64,000 nt of DNA from Marinobacter nauticus (lineage in GTDB: Bacteria > Pseudomonadota > Gammaproteobacteria > Enterobacterales > Shewanellaceae): NCBI RefSeq assembly GCF_019801015.1, contig NZ_JAHVJZ010000009.1:1-64000 (forward strand), written 5' to 3'. Position numbers and translations under genes: made by a program. Positions 44,688 through 54,716 of the stretch are shown in pieces. Position 1 is the first letter of the stretch. The number at the start of each line of letters is the position of its first letter. The notes under the pieces were generated by a model. The model saw nothing but the letters and a program-made list of their open reading frames with translations, searched no databases and was not told the DNA's origin.

Positions 44688-45193
44688 TGGCCCGCATCTA
44701 CATCAGCCTGGGCAGCAATATTGAGGCTGAGGCGCACATTCGCAAAGGGCTGGCCGACCTGGCCAGCCACTATCGCAATCTGACCATCTCCCGCGTGTTT
44801 GAGTCTGAAGCGGTCGGCTTTGAGGGCGACAATTTCCTCAACCTGGTGGCCCAGGCGGACACAGACCAGTCGATTGCCGAAGTGGTCGCGACGTTTAAAG
44901 CCATTGAACAGGCTCACGGTCGCGCCAAAGGGGCGAAGAAGTTTGCCCCTCGTACGCTGGACCTTGATCTGCTTCTCTACGATGAGATTCAGTGCGAAAA
45001 CCCGGTGGTGCTGCCTCGTCCTGAGATTTACCATAACGCCTTCGTGCTCTGGCCCCTGGCCGAACTGGCACCGGAGTGCGTGCCACCGGGGCAGCCCGAT
45101 ACGCTGGCCACCCTCTGGCAACAGTACGACAAAACCCAGCAACAGCTTTGGCCGGTCGCCTTTGACTGGCCACAACACTCTTCTGAAGATTAA
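44687..45193 (+). CDS. folK: HPPK: 2-amino-4-hydroxy-6-hydroxymethyldihydropteridine diphosphokinase
   Basis: A 168-residue pyrophosphokinase, the next enzyme of the folate pathway after FolB. Start YISLGSNIEAEAHIRKGL, signature KKFAPRTLDLDLLLYD with the Mg-binding Asp pair, and PEIYHNAFVLWPLAEL. The folB-folK overlap (TGATGG) supports a two-step enzyme operon, which continues into uppP 15 bp later. Confidence 0.95.
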   Translation: MARIYISLGSNIEAEAHIRKGLADLASHYRNLTISRVFESEAVGFEGDNFLNLVAQADTDQSIAEVVATFKAIEQAHGRAKGAKKFAPRTLDLDLLLYDEIQCENPVVLPRPEIYHNAFVLWPLAELAPECVPPGQPDTLATLWQQYDKTQQQLWPVAFDWPQHSSED

Positions 45194-45208
45194 CAAGGAG
45201 CCTGTTCC

Positions 45209-46003
45209 GTGGATCCAATCCAGGCGGCGATACTCGCCATTATTCAGGGCTTAACTGAGTTTTTGCCCATCTCCAGCTCTGCGCACCTTATTCTTCCGGC
45301 CCAAATGCTGGGGTGGGAAGACCAGGGGCTGGCTTTTGACGTGGCGACCCACGCAGGCACCCTGTTGGCGGTGATGATCTATTTCCGCGAGGACATCTCC
45401 AACCTGCTGCGCCACTGGCTGGTTTCCCTGACCGGTGAGCACAGTGATTCCAGCCGTCTGGCCTGGTACATCATTCTGGCGACCATTCCTGCGGGCCTGG
45501 CAGGGTTGTTGTTCAACGACATCATCTCCAGCACTCTGCGCTCCACCACGGTGATCGCCACCACCACGCTGATTTTTGGTCTGCTGCTGTGGTACGCCGA
45601 TGCCACCGCCAGTGAACGTCGCGGTATGGCGGACGTCACCTGGCAACTGGCGCTGATGATTGGTCTGGCCCAGATGCTGGCGCTGATCCCGGGCACCTCG
45701 CGCTCCGGTGCCACCATCACTGCGGCGTTGCTGCTGGGCTTTAACCGCCTGGTGGCGGCCCGGTTCTCCTTCCTGCTGTCGATCCCGATCACCGCCGCAG
45801 CGGTGGGCTACGAGACCCTGACTCTGGTGAAGGAGCCGCAGGCGGTGGATTGGTTCCCGCTGCTGCTGGGGGCGGGCCTGGCGTTTGTGTCCGCTTACGC
45901 CTGTATTCACCTGTTCCTGAAAGCCATTGGCCGGATGGGCATGAAACCGTTCGTTATCTACCGTCTGGCGCTGGCCGCGGTGCTGTTTGCCTTCTTTGTC
46001 TGA
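45209..46003 (+). CDS. uppP: Undecaprenyl-diphosphate phosphatase
   Basis: A 264-residue polytopic membrane enzyme (BacA/UppP) that recycles the peptidoglycan carrier lipid. Motif 1 is [17 protein letters not shown] and motif 2 [23 protein letters not shown] start with AAGGAG 9 bases upstream. Immediately downstream lies the terminator, then the second copy of the dispersed element. Confidence 0.96.
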   Translation: MDPIQAAILAIIQGLTEFLPISSSAHLILPAQMLGWEDQGLAFDVATHAGTLLAVMIYFREDISNLLRHWLVSLTGEHSDSSRLAWYIILATIPAGLAGLLFNDIISSTLRSTTVIATTTLIFGLLLWYADATASERRGMADVTWQLALMIGLAQMLALIPGTSRSGATITAALLLGFNRLVAARFSFLLSIPITAAAVGYETLTLVKEPQAVDWFPLLLGAGLAFVSAYACIHLFLKAIGRMGMKPFVIYRLALAAVLFAFFV

Positions 46004-46015
46004 GGCTGACGGATA

Positions 46016-46050
46016 ACGAAAAAAGGGACGCCGACGGGCGTCCCTTTTTT
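46016..46050 (+). terminator. Terminator behind uppP
   Basis: GGGACGCC and GGCGTCCC around GACG, flanked by A and T runs (AAAAAA / TTTTTT). The repeat element copy 2 begins a few bases after its T run. Confidence 0.9.
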
Positions 46051-46052
46051 GT

Positions 46053-46481
46053 TGTCATCCCTAAACCACCTCCTATGGATGTAGTGGTCGCTTGCTCTGG
46101 GCTTTGCTCGAAGAGTGCTGCTAAGAGACGAGATGGATTTAAAGCCGGTGCACAAAAAAAGGAGAGGCATGCACCAGACTCTCACGGCGTAAGCCGTCCA
46201 CGTGCGCCGACTCGCAGCGCCGAGCGGGAAGGACTGGGAATGAGGCCGAGAGCCAGGGAAGGCTCGAGCGGCCAGCCGAGCATGGAAGCGAGTCTGGGCG
46301 GTGCCGAAATGGGAAGGAGTGGGAGCGAGGGGCTTTCGCTGCGCCGGAGGCAAAGGGGAGTCCAGAGGGGCGAAGCCCTTCTGGCGGCCGCCGGGCCGTC
46401 CCGGCAAAGTTGGGTTAGTGGCGCACTATCCGTTCATGCCCTTGGCATCCCCGAAAACCAAACAGTCCCCCTTTAAGGGGC
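46053..46481 (+). mobile_element. Dispersed non-coding element, copy 2
   Basis: Second copy of the element at 33812-34270. The left hairpin is decayed (ACCACCTCC-TAT-GGATGTAGT, two mismatches) and the right hairpin of copy 1 is missing; instead the copy ends at a CCCC-GGGG hairpin 2 bases before the cca stop codon. Internal helices are kept, and two differences preserve structure: the loop at ACGGC/GCCGT is GTAA instead of GAAA, and GGTGCA pairs with TGCACC perfectly (TGCATC, a wobble, in copy 1). Like copy 1 it sits straight after a terminator T run. Confidence 0.7.
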
Positions 46482-46483
46482 CG

Positions 46484-47707
46484 TTACCGCGCCGCTTTCC
46501 AGCGACCCAGTACCTCGCCACGCCGCTTGCTCAGTTCATCCCGAATCGCGGCACCGGTAAAGCCGTCGGCAATCACGTCTTTGACCGCCACCTGGTTGGC
46601 TTCGGCCAGCGCAGACTGAAGATAGTGTGCGGCAGGATAGGGGGCGTCATGCTGCTCCGGGCGCCCCTGTGCGTCGCACTGGCAGCACAGCAGAACCTGG
46701 GCGAATCGCTCCGGCTTGCGCCAGGCATCCAGCTGGTCAAACAGCCGCACCAGAGTGGCGGGTTTCAGCTCTTCGGCGCGATGCACCTTCAGATGCAACT
46801 CGGCCACCAGCAGCGCCAGGTCGCGCCAGTCGTTGGGCACCCGCAGTCGTTCGCACAGGGCTTTCACCGGCTTGATGCCGGCGTGCTCGTGGCCAATGTG
46901 TCGGGGCCACTGCGCTTCGGGCGTCAGGGCTTTGCCCAGATCGTGTACCAGCACGGCAAAGCGCTCTGCGCCGCTGGCGTTCAGCGCCACGGCCCGTTGC
47001 AATGACTTGAGGGTGTGTTGCCAGGCGTCCAGTCCACCATGCCATTGCGGCGGTTGCGGCACGCCGCTGAGGGCGGCCAGCTCGGGAAACAGGTGGGGCA
47101 GGGCATGGCACTGAGCCAATACCTGAAAATAGATCTCCGGGTTGGGTTCACCCAGCGCCCGCTCGGTTTCCTGCCAGACCCGCTCAGCACTGAGGTAATC
47201 CAGTTCGCCGCTGTCACTGAGGCGTTGCATCAGCGACAGGGTTTCTTTGGCCACGGTAAAGCCCAGGTGATGGAAACGGGCGGCAAAACGGGCCACCCGC
47301 AGTACCCGCAGCGGGTCCTCCACAAAGGCTTCGGAGACATGACGCAGCAGACGGGCGTCGAGATCAGCCCGGCCGTTGTAGGGGTCATGGATAACGCCCT
47401 GTTGATCCTGGGCCATGGCGTTGATGGTGAGGTCCCGGCGCTTAAGGTCCTCCTCCAGCGTCACCGTGGGGGCAGCATCAAAGTCAAAGCCGCCATAACC
47501 GTGGCCGGCTTTGCGCTCGGTGCGGGCGAGGGCATACTCCTGGCCGCTCTGGGGGTGCAAAAACACCGGGAAACTTTTGCCCACCTGTCGGTATCCCAGT
47601 GCGGTCATCTGCTCGGCGCTGGCACCCACCACCAGATGGTCGCGGTCTTTTACGGTCAGGCCCAAAAGTTCGTCGCGGACGGCGCCGCCTACCAGGTAGA
47701 TCTCCAC
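46484..47707 (-). CDS. cca: Multifunctional CCA-adding enzyme
   Basis: A 407-residue tRNA nucleotidyltransferase adding CCA 3' ends. The N-terminal class II polymerase part has YLVGGAVRDELLGL, DRDHLVVGA and RRDLTINAMAQD; residues ~225 onward form an HD phosphohydrolase domain with FAVLVHDLGKALTP and the GHEHAG motif. This is the long bacterial form with HD domain, as in E. coli (412 residues). Confidence 0.96.
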   Translation of the reverse strand: MEIYLVGGAVRDELLGLTVKDRDHLVVGASAEQMTALGYRQVGKSFPVFLHPQSGQEYALARTERKAGHGYGGFDFDAAPTVTLEEDLKRRDLTINAMAQDQQGVIHDPYNGRADLDARLLRHVSEAFVEDPLRVLRVARFAARFHHLGFTVAKETLSLMQRLSDSGELDYLSAERVWQETERALGEPNPEIYFQVLAQCHALPHLFPELAALSGVPQPPQWHGGLDAWQHTLKSLQRAVALNASGAERFAVLVHDLGKALTPEAQWPRHIGHEHAGIKPVKALCERLRVPNDWRDLALLVAELHLKVHRAEELKPATLVRLFDQLDAWRKPERFAQVLLCCQCDAQGRPEQHDAPYPAAHYLQSALAEANQVAVKDVIADGFTGAAIRDELSKRRGEVLGRWKAAR

Positions 47708-47814
47708 AGTGACTCCTTATGTCTCAGAACCGCCATTATAGGCCGGGGCGCTTTTGACAAGCCATGGGTTAGCCCTTACCTTGAAACCGTTCCCTGACAA
47801 CGCGTTGAACCACC

Positions 47815-49356
47815 ATGTATAAAGGGTTTTACGGGTTCACACAGAGCCCCTTTTCCATTGCGCCCAACCCCGCGTTCCTGTTTTTAAGTGACCGCCACCG
47901 GGAAGCACTGGCGCATCTGACTTATGGCCTCGGTGAGAACGGCGGATTCGTTCTTCTAACCGGCGAGGTGGGTACCGGTAAAACCACGGTATCCCGCAGT
48001 CTGCTGGCTCAACTGCCGGAAGACACCGATCTGGCCTTTATCCTCAACCCGGCGCTGACGGAGCTGGAGCTTCTGGCCACCCTGTGTGATGAGCTGAAGA
48101 TCCCCTATCCGGAATCGCCAACCCTGAAACAGCTGACCGATCTGATCAGCGCGTTTCTGACCAACAACCACAAAAACGGCCGTCGCACCCTGATGGTGAT
48201 CGACGAAGCCCAGCACCTCAAACCGGAAGTGCTGGAACAGCTGCGCCTGCTCACCAACCTGGAAACCGACACCCGCAAACTGTTGCAGGTGATCCTGATT
48301 GGCCAGCCGGAACTGCAGGCGCTGCTGCGCCGGCAGGAGTTGCGTCAGCTGGCGCAGCGCATCACCGCCCGTTACCACCTGCTGCCTTTGGTGCGTGACG
48401 AGGTGGCGGCGTACGTTAATCACCGCCTGCACGTGGCCGGACGCAGCCAGCCGCTGTTTAAGTCCTCCGCCATCAAAGCACTGCACCAGTACAGCGGTGG
48501 AGTGCCCAGGGTGATCAATCTTCTGGCCGAACGGGCCCTGATGGGCGGCTATGGCGCCCAGAAGCCGATGATTGATGGCGATGACATCGCGGGTGCCGCG
48601 GTTGAAGTGCTGGACGCCAAACCGAAGGGGCGGCCCTGGCTCAGCGTGGTGGCGGCGTCCGTATTGACCGCCGTGGTCGGCTTTGCGGCCGTGCGTGCCG
48701 TGGTGCCGCAGCCGGAGGCGACGCCGGTTAGCGCGGCTCAGCCGCAGGTGCCGGAAGTGGATCTGGCCGACTGGGTACCGACTCAGGGGCGGGAGTTGAT
48801 CGCCTTCCAGGCGCTGTTTCATCACTGGGGCGAGCCGGTTCCGGCGGAGCTGCCCTGCCGCTTCGCTTCCGAGCGCGGACTGGCTTGTGAAAGTGCCCGT
48901 GGCGATCTGGACCAACTGCTGGCGCTGAACCGCCCCGCGGTGGTCAGTTTGTCAGATGACAGCAATCGGGTGTTTTACGCGGCGCTGCTGGCGCATCAAG
49001 GGGACCAGTACCGCCTGGCGCTGGGTGAGCAGCAGTTCTGGGCGCCCCGCGACTGGCTGGCAGCCCATTTCCGCGGCAGCTACACCCTGCTGTGGGCACC
49101 GCCGAGCAGCCTGCCCGGGCTGATTGGCCCGGACAGCGCGACCGCCCAACTGCAGTGGCTGGAAAACCGGCTGGCATTGGTGCAGCAGCGCAGCGCCCGT
49201 TTGCTCAATGGCTTTGACCGTCAGCTGGAAGCGGACCTGCGCGCCTTCCAGCGTCAGCAGGGGCTGGATATTGATGGTCTGGCCGGGCGCCAGACTTTGG
49301 AACGACTCAGTTTGCTGGCTGCGGCGGATGGCCCCCGGCTTGAGGAGAAACTCTGA
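47815..49356 (+). CDS. gspA: GspA/ExeA-type ATPase with C-terminal peptidoglycan-binding domain
   Basis: A 513-residue inner-membrane protein. Residues 1-270 form an AAA ATPase (start MYKGFYGFTQSPFSIAPNP, Walker A GEVGTGKTT at 50-58, Walker B MVIDEAQHL), then one membrane helix (~residues 280-300), a C39-like region and a peptidoglycan-binding domain near the end (FQRQQGLDIDGLAGRQTLERL). In Aeromonas ExeA, with ExeB, remodels peptidoglycan to place the type II secretion secretin. Start codons overlap with gspB (ATG shares the final base of the stop). Confidence 0.92.
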   Translation: MYKGFYGFTQSPFSIAPNPAFLFLSDRHREALAHLTYGLGENGGFVLLTGEVGTGKTTVSRSLLAQLPEDTDLAFILNPALTELELLATLCDELKIPYPESPTLKQLTDLISAFLTNNHKNGRRTLMVIDEAQHLKPEVLEQLRLLTNLETDTRKLLQVILIGQPELQALLRRQELRQLAQRITARYHLLPLVRDEVAAYVNHRLHVAGRSQPLFKSSAIKALHQYSGGVPRVINLLAERALMGGYGAQKPMIDGDDIAGAAVEVLDAKPKGRPWLSVVAASVLTAVVGFAAVRAVVPQPEATPVSAAQPQVPEVDLADWVPTQGRELIAFQALFHHWGEPVPAELPCRFASERGLACESARGDLDQLLALNRPAVVSLSDDSNRVFYAALLAHQGDQYRLALGEQQFWAPRDWLAAHFRGSYTLLWAPPSSLPGLIGPDSATAQLQWLENRLALVQQRSARLLNGFDRQLEADLRAFQRQQGLDIDGLAGRQTLERLSLLAAADGPRLEEKL

Positions 49357-50174
49357 TGTCCATGCTTTTGGATGCGGTTCGTCGTGCCCGTCAGAGCGAC
49401 ACTCAGGACCCGGCACTGACGCCGGTGATGCCCACCACTCGTACCCGCCGGCGTCCTTGGCACTGGGGGGTACCGCTGGTAACGCTGGCGGTGGGTGCGG
49501 CGCTGGGTTACCTGACACTGCCTCAACCGCAGACTCAGGTGCCCGCCGCTGATCTGGCGCAACCTCCGATGTTGACCCTGGCAGAGCGGGTGGCGTTGCC
49601 CATTCCCACGCCACTGGCGTCGCTGGTGCCGGAGCCCGAACCTGAGGTGCAGGTTACCGAGATCACCGTGGACGGCATCAGTACGCCGATTGAGGTCACC
49701 CGGGATGTCCCGGCAGAGTCTCAGGCGCAGCCAACGACTCAGGCACAGCCGGAGCCGGAGGTGGCCAATCCGGCCCTGATGGCGGCACTGGAACAGGCAC
49801 TGGCGGACATGGGGGCGGAGGGCGACTTTACCCGTGTGAATGAGCCGGAGCCGGTGATTGAGGAAGGTACCGTGGTGTTGTCGGACGGGCCTGAGACGGC
49901 GGAGCCGGCTGAGCCGCAACCGATCCCCAGTTCGGAACTGCCCAAACTGGGGCAGATGCCCTGGGCGTTCCAGAAGCGGATCCCGGATGTGGAGATCACG
50001 GCGCACGTTTACGCCACCGACCCGGACTCCCGCTGGCTGCGCGCCAATGGCCGTGAGCTTCAGGAAGGCGACGAAGCCGCACCGGGCCTGACCATCGCCG
50101 AGATCATGCCCAGTGAAGTGGTGCTGGAAATGGACGGTGAACGCTTCCGGGTGCCGGCGTTAGGCAGCCTCTGA
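49356..50174 (+). CDS. gspB: GspB/ExeB-like type II secretion accessory protein
   Basis: A 272-residue bitopic protein: short basic cytoplasmic N-terminus, membrane helix at ~residues 33-52 (HWGVPLVTLAVGAALGYLTL), a long Glu/Pro/Ala-rich periplasmic spacer (LVPEPEPEVQVTEI, QPTTQAQPEPEV), and the GspB domain at the C-terminus (FQKRIPDVEITAHVYATDPD, RWLRANGRELQEGD). It works with GspA. The main gsp genes are not in the window. Confidence 0.9.
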   Translation: MSMLLDAVRRARQSDTQDPALTPVMPTTRTRRRPWHWGVPLVTLAVGAALGYLTLPQPQTQVPAADLAQPPMLTLAERVALPIPTPLASLVPEPEPEVQVTEITVDGISTPIEVTRDVPAESQAQPTTQAQPEPEVANPALMAALEQALADMGAEGDFTRVNEPEPVIEEGTVVLSDGPETAEPAEPQPIPSSELPKLGQMPWAFQKRIPDVEITAHVYATDPDSRWLRANGRELQEGDEAAPGLTIAEIMPSEVVLEMDGERFRVPALGSL

Positions 50175-50188
50175 GCGACCACCCGACA

Positions 50189-50222
50189 CAAAAAAGGGCG
50201 CCCTGCGGCGCCCTTTTTTTTT
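50189..50222. terminator. Bidirectional terminator between gspB and lptG
   Basis: AAAAAAGGGCGCC and GGCGCCCTTTTTT around CTGC, with long T runs on both strands. Confidence 0.92.
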
Positions 50223-50230
50223 GGTGGAAC

Positions 50231-51295
50231 CTATCGCCTCTGCAACAGCATAAAGGCGGCAATAGCGAACAATATGCTGGGCAACATCGCCCCCAGGAAG
50301 GTGGGCAATCCCATCACCAGGCTCATCGGGCCGAAGATCTCGTTGGCGATGTAGAAGGTGAAACCGGTGATCACCCCCAGCAGCACCCGGGCGCCCATGG
50401 TGACGGAACGCAGCGGGCCGAAGATAAAGGAGAGCGCCAGCATCATCATCACCCCAACGGTGATGGGCTGAGCCACCTTACGCCACAGCGCCAGTTCGTA
50501 GCGGGTGGTGTCCTGACGGTTGGCTTCCAGGTAATCCACGTAGTCGATCAGGCCCTCAATGGAGAGGCCTTCCGGCTTCACGGTCACCACCTGAAGCTTG
50601 TCCGGGGTCAGGGTGGAGCGCCAGTTGAGTTCATCCCGGGTCAGGGTGGAAACCTGCTTATCGGCCAGATCGGTCTCCGTCACCTGCAGCAGCCGCCAGG
50701 CTTCACCGTTGTAGTAGCCTTGCTCAGCGTAGGTGATCTCCCGCAGCAGATTATCGCCGTCAAAACGGTAGATGGTGACGCCCTTGAGGGTTCTGGCGTC
50801 CTGCACCTCGGTGATGTTCACAAACAGTTCGCCGTCTTTGGCCCAGGTGCCGGTGCTGGAGCTGATAAGGCTCCCGCCGGAGGTTTTCTGGGCGCGCATT
50901 TCACGGGCGGTCTGCTCAGACACCGGTGCCACGTATTCCCCCACCAGCATGGCGCAGATCATCAGCGGCACCGCCGTCTTCATCACCGACGCGGCGATAT
51001 TGAGACGGGACAGGCCCGCGGCCTGCATCACCACCAGTTCGGAACTGGAAGCCAGCATCCCCATACCAATCAGAGCGCCCAGCATGGCCGCAATGGGGAA
51101 GAACATCTCGATATCACGAGGCACCAGGAACAGCACATAAAGCGCCACGTCCCAGGTGGTGAAATCACCGCGTCCCACCAGTCGGAGCTGGTCGACAAAC
51201 TTGATCAGCCCGGACAGGCCGGTCAGCACCAGCAGACAGAGTGCGGAGGTGCTGATGATGGTGCGGGCGATGTAGAGGTCGAGAATGCGGATCAT
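50231..51295 (-). CDS. lptG: LPS export ABC transporter permease LptG
   Basis: A 354-residue inner-membrane subunit of LptB2FG, which extracts lipopolysaccharide from the inner membrane. Six membrane helices around a periplasmic beta-jellyroll (residues ~130-260). Start IRILDLYIARTIISTSALC; the SELVVMQAAGLSRLNIAASVM region is the coupling helix towards LptB. It overlaps lptF by 4 bases (ATGA). Confidence 0.95.
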   Translation of the reverse strand: MIRILDLYIARTIISTSALCLLVLTGLSGLIKFVDQLRLVGRGDFTTWDVALYVLFLVPRDIEMFFPIAAMLGALIGMGMLASSSELVVMQAAGLSRLNIAASVMKTAVPLMICAMLVGEYVAPVSEQTAREMRAQKTSGGSLISSSTGTWAKDGELFVNITEVQDARTLKGVTIYRFDGDNLLREITYAEQGYYNGEAWRLLQVTETDLADKQVSTLTRDELNWRSTLTPDKLQVVTVKPEGLSIEGLIDYVDYLEANRQDTTRYELALWRKVAQPITVGVMMMLALSFIFGPLRSVTMGARVLLGVITGFTFYIANEIFGPMSLVMGLPTFLGAMLPSILFAIAAFMLLQRR

Positions 51296-52413
51296 GCTTC
51301 GGCCTCCTTGCTCTTGCGGCTCCAGCGCAGCGAGTGAATCCACTTACGCCAGGCCGGGCGGCCACGGCCGATCAGCACGATGCCGATGATCAGCGCGGAG
51401 AGGTGGATCCACCACAGCCCCAGCTGAGGCGGAATGGCGCCGTTCTCAATCGCTTTACGCCCTGCCATCAGCAGGCCGAAGTAACCGAGGTAGATCAGAA
51501 TCGCCGGCAGCATTTTGGCGAATTTACCCTGACGCACGTTAACCCGGGACATCGGCACCGCAATCAGGGTCAGCAGCGGCAGGGCAATCGGCACCGCCAG
51601 ACGCCAGTGGATCTCGGCCCAGGCGTGGGGGCTGCCCTCTTCAAACAGTTGCGTCATGGAGTAAGCGGACAGCTTGCGGCGCTTATGGGCCGCTTCCTGA
51701 GACTTAATCTCCATCTCGTACTCGCCAAACTGCACCAGGTTGTACTCTTTCTGGTTCAGAACCCCGCTGAAGCGGTTGCCGTCCAGCAGTTGCAGGCGCT
51801 GAGAGCCGTCTGCGGCTTCCACAATGCGGCCACCCTGGGCCAGCACCAGCGCGGTCTCGCTGTCCGGGTCCTCTTTTTCCGGCATCTGGGCCACGAAGAC
51901 CTTGTCGAGCTTACCTTTGGACAGGCCCTCAACGTAGATCACCGCCTTGCCGTTGGCAGCACGCTGGAAGCGGCCCTGCACCAGGGCCGCCAGGCCCGCT
52001 TCGGACTCAGCTTTTTCCAGCACCTGGTACTCGGTTTCCTTGGCCCAGGGAGCGACGTAGATGGCGGTGAGTCCGGAGATCATCGCCATGATAAACGCCA
52101 GCACCAGGGTCACCCGCGTGACGTACCACTCCGACACACCGACGGCGTGCAGCACCGTCATTTCGCTGTCAGCGTACATCCGCCCGTGCGCCATCATGAC
52201 GCCCAGGAACAGGGAGAGGGGAAGGATCAGAGAGAGCAGCTCCGGCATATTCAGCGCCAACAGGGTGGCGACCAATTTGCCTGGGAACTGGCCTTCGGCC
52301 GCGTCGGCCAAAATTTTCACAAATTGCTGACTGATGAAGATGGTCACCAGAACAGCCAGGACCGCGATTTGCGCTCGGAGGGCTTCTTTCAGCAGGTACC
52401 TAAAGATGATCAA
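51292..52413 (-). CDS. lptF: LPS export ABC transporter permease LptF
   Basis: A 373-residue partner of LptG with the same fold (HGRMYADSEMTVLHAVGVSEW coupling helix; VPMSRVNVRQGKFAKMLPAI late helix). The frame is open up to an ATG at 52560 (422 residues), but the conserved LptF start is IIFRYLLKEALRAQ, preceded by TTG at 52413, which gives the usual length. This TTG start has a weak ribosome site and is chosen from family alignment memory. Divergent from pepA, as in E. coli. Confidence 0.88.
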   Translation of the reverse strand: MIIFRYLLKEALRAQIAVLAVLVTIFISQQFVKILADAAEGQFPGKLVATLLALNMPELLSLILPLSLFLGVMMAHGRMYADSEMTVLHAVGVSEWYVTRVTLVLAFIMAMISGLTAIYVAPWAKETEYQVLEKAESEAGLAALVQGRFQRAANGKAVIYVEGLSKGKLDKVFVAQMPEKEDPDSETALVLAQGGRIVEAADGSQRLQLLDGNRFSGVLNQKEYNLVQFGEYEMEIKSQEAAHKRRKLSAYSMTQLFEEGSPHAWAEIHWRLAVPIALPLLTLIAVPMSRVNVRQGKFAKMLPAILIYLGYFGLLMAGRKAIENGAIPPQLGLWWIHLSALIIGIVLIGRGRPAWRKWIHSLRWSRKSKEAEA

Positions 52414-52648
52414 GACCGGTGTCCGCTTTAGTAAACTTGTAATTTCTCTGGAAACAGCTTGTTTTTTAAGTAAACTAGTTACTTTTGATACTTTTTGAAC
52501 AATCCCAGGGCCCTTGAGAGCCAAAAAATCGAGTCCGGACGGACTATTCTGAGAGTTCAATGGTTACCGATTTCGGCAGCACAAGCGTCAACAAAGGGAT
52601 CATTATCCAACAATAAAAAGGCAATGTCTTTAAGAACCGGGAGACGCC

Positions 52649-54157
52649 ATGGAGTTCAGTGTAAAAAGCGGCAGTCCAGAAAAGCAACGCAGTGCATGCA
52701 TTGTTGTCGGGGTTTTTGAGCCGCGCCGCCTGTCGGCGGTAGGGGAGCAACTGGATAAGATAAGCGACGGTTATATCAGCAACTTGCTGCGCCGTGGCGA
52801 TCTGGAAGGCAAACCGGGCCAGATGCTGTTGCTGCATCATGTCCCTAACGTTCTGTCCGAGCGCGTCCTGTTGGTCGGCTGCGGCAAAGAGCGTGAACTG
52901 GACGAGCGCCAGTACAAGCAAATCATCGCCAAAACCATCAGCACTCTGAATGAAACCGGCTCCATGGAAGCGGTCTGCTTCCTGACCGAGCTGCACGTCA
53001 AAGGCCGCGACACTTACTGGAAAGTGCGCCAGGCAGTGGAAACCACTCAGTCCAGCCTCTACACCTTCGACGTCATGAAGAGCAAAAAGGACGAAACCCG
53101 TCGTCCGCTGCGCAAGATGGTGTTCAACGTACCGACCCGTCGCGACCTGACCATTGGCGAGCAAGCCATCAATCACGGTCTGGGTGTGGCTGCCGGTACC
53201 AAGATGTGCCGCGACGTGGCCAACATGCCGCCGAACATCTGTAACCCCGCTTACCTGGCCAGCCAGGGTCGCCAGCTGGCGGAGCAGTACGACAAGCTGA
53301 CCGTTCAGATTGTCGGCGAAGAGGAGATGGCCGATCTGGGCATGCACTCCTACCTCGCCGTGGGCCGTGGCTCCGAAAACGAATCCATGATGACCATCCT
53401 CAAGTACCAGGGCGCGCCGGATTCCGAGCAGAAGCCGATCGTACTGGTGGGTAAAGGCCTGACCTTCGATTCCGGCGGCATCAGCCTCAAGCCCGGCGAA
53501 GGCATGGATGAGATGAAGTACGACATGGGCGGTGCCGCTGGTGTGGTTGGTACCGTAAAAGCCCTGTGTGAACTGGACCTGCCCATCAACGTGGTGGCGA
53601 TTCTGGCGGGCTGTGAAAACATGCCTGACGGCAAAGCCTACCGTCCGGGTGACATCCTCACCTCCATGTCCGGCCAGACCATCGAAGTCCTCAACACCGA
53701 CGCCGAAGGCCGTCTGGTGCTGTGCGACGCGCTGACCTACGTTGAGCGTTTCGACCCGGATGTGGTTATCGACACCGCTACCCTGACCGGTGCCTGTGTG
53801 ATTGCCCTGGGCAAGCACGCCTCCGGCCTGCTGTCCAACCACAACGCCCTGGCGCACGAGCTGCAAAACGCCGGTGACGCCTCCGGTGACCGCTGCTGGC
53901 GTCTGCCGCTGTGGGACGACTACCAGGAGCAGATCGAAAGCCCGTTCGCCGACATGGCCAACATCGGTGGTCGCCCGGCGGGCACCATCACTGCGGCGGC
54001 CTTCCTGTCCCGCTTTACCAAGAAGTACCACTGGGCTCACCTTGATGTGGCCGGTACCGCCTGGAACAGCGGCAAGGACAAAGGCTCTACCGGTCGTCCG
54101 GTGCCGATCCTGACTCAGTTCCTGATCAACCGCGCCGGTGTGGTGGATCAAGAGTAA
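52649..54157 (+). CDS. pepA: Leucyl aminopeptidase (cytosol aminopeptidase) PepA
   Basis: A 502-residue M17 aminopeptidase. Metal and active-site motifs: [31 protein letters not shown] and the family signature [16 protein letters not shown]. In E. coli PepA is also a DNA-binding protein (XerB) for ColE1/cer recombination and carAB control. The 235 bp gap to lptF is AT-rich (TTTTTTAAGTAAACTAGTTA) and must contain both promoters. Confidence 0.97.
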   Translation: MEFSVKSGSPEKQRSACIVVGVFEPRRLSAVGEQLDKISDGYISNLLRRGDLEGKPGQMLLLHHVPNVLSERVLLVGCGKERELDERQYKQIIAKTISTLNETGSMEAVCFLTELHVKGRDTYWKVRQAVETTQSSLYTFDVMKSKKDETRRPLRKMVFNVPTRRDLTIGEQAINHGLGVAAGTKMCRDVANMPPNICNPAYLASQGRQLAEQYDKLTVQIVGEEEMADLGMHSYLAVGRGSENESMMTILKYQGAPDSEQKPIVLVGKGLTFDSGGISLKPGEGMDEMKYDMGGAAGVVGTVKALCELDLPINVVAILAGCENMPDGKAYRPGDILTSMSGQTIEVLNTDAEGRLVLCDALTYVERFDPDVVIDTATLTGACVIALGKHASGLLSNHNALAHELQNAGDASGDRCWRLPLWDDYQEQIESPFADMANIGGRPAGTITAAAFLSRFTKKYHWAHLDVAGTAWNSGKDKGSTGRPVPILTQFLINRAGVVDQE

Positions 54158-54186
54158 CGACAGGCGCACCGTCATCGGTACAATGC

Positions 54187-54219
54187 AAGGCGGAGCGTGA
54201 GCTCCGCCTTTACTTTTTT
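54187..54219 (+). terminator. Terminator between pepA and holC
   Basis: AAGGCGGAGC and GCTCCGCCTT around GTGA, then TACTTTTTT. It separates pepA from holC-valS, so the latter need read-through or a separate promoter. Confidence 0.85.
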
Positions 54220-54231
54220 GTGGGGAACAGC

Positions 54232-54693
54232 ATGGCCAACGCCACCTTTTATCTCTTGCCCGAGGGCAGCGACGCCGCTAAGGTGATTCGCCCGGCAGAC
54301 ATCGCCTGCCAGGCCGCGGCCCGCGCTTACCGCAAAGGCCAGCGGGTCTTCATCCACTGCGCCAGCCAGAAAGCGGCGGAAGCGCTGGATGAACAGCTGT
54401 GGCAGTTCGAGCCAGACAGCTTTATTCCCCACAATCTGGTGGGAGAGGGCCCCCAGGGCGGCGCCCCGGTGGAGCTGGGTTGGGCAGGCCCCAATGCCAC
54501 TGTGCCGGCAAATCGTGCGTTGTTGATCAACCTCGCCCCCGACGTGCCGAATTTTGCTGTACAATTCGCCCACATTATCGATTTTGTCCCGGCTGACGAG
54601 CAGGCCAAGGCGCAGGCGCGAAGACGATTCGCCCACTATCGCCAACTGGGGGTGACCCTCACCACCCAGGATCTCGCCCGTCAGCCGTTTTAA
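54232..54693 (+). CDS. holC: DNA polymerase III subunit chi
   Basis: A 153-residue chi subunit, which bridges the clamp loader to SSB. Start [20 protein letters not shown], middle [20 protein letters not shown] and [11 protein letters not shown], late [16 protein letters not shown]. Located upstream of valS as in E. coli. GGGGAA lies before the ATG. Confidence 0.93.
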   Translation: MANATFYLLPEGSDAAKVIRPADIACQAAARAYRKGQRVFIHCASQKAAEALDEQLWQFEPDSFIPHNLVGEGPQGGAPVELGWAGPNATVPANRALLINLAPDVPNFAVQFAHIIDFVPADEQAKAQARRRFAHYRQLGVTLTTQDLARQPF

Positions 54694-54716
54694 GTTTTCT
54701 ACGAGTCATAGGCCCC

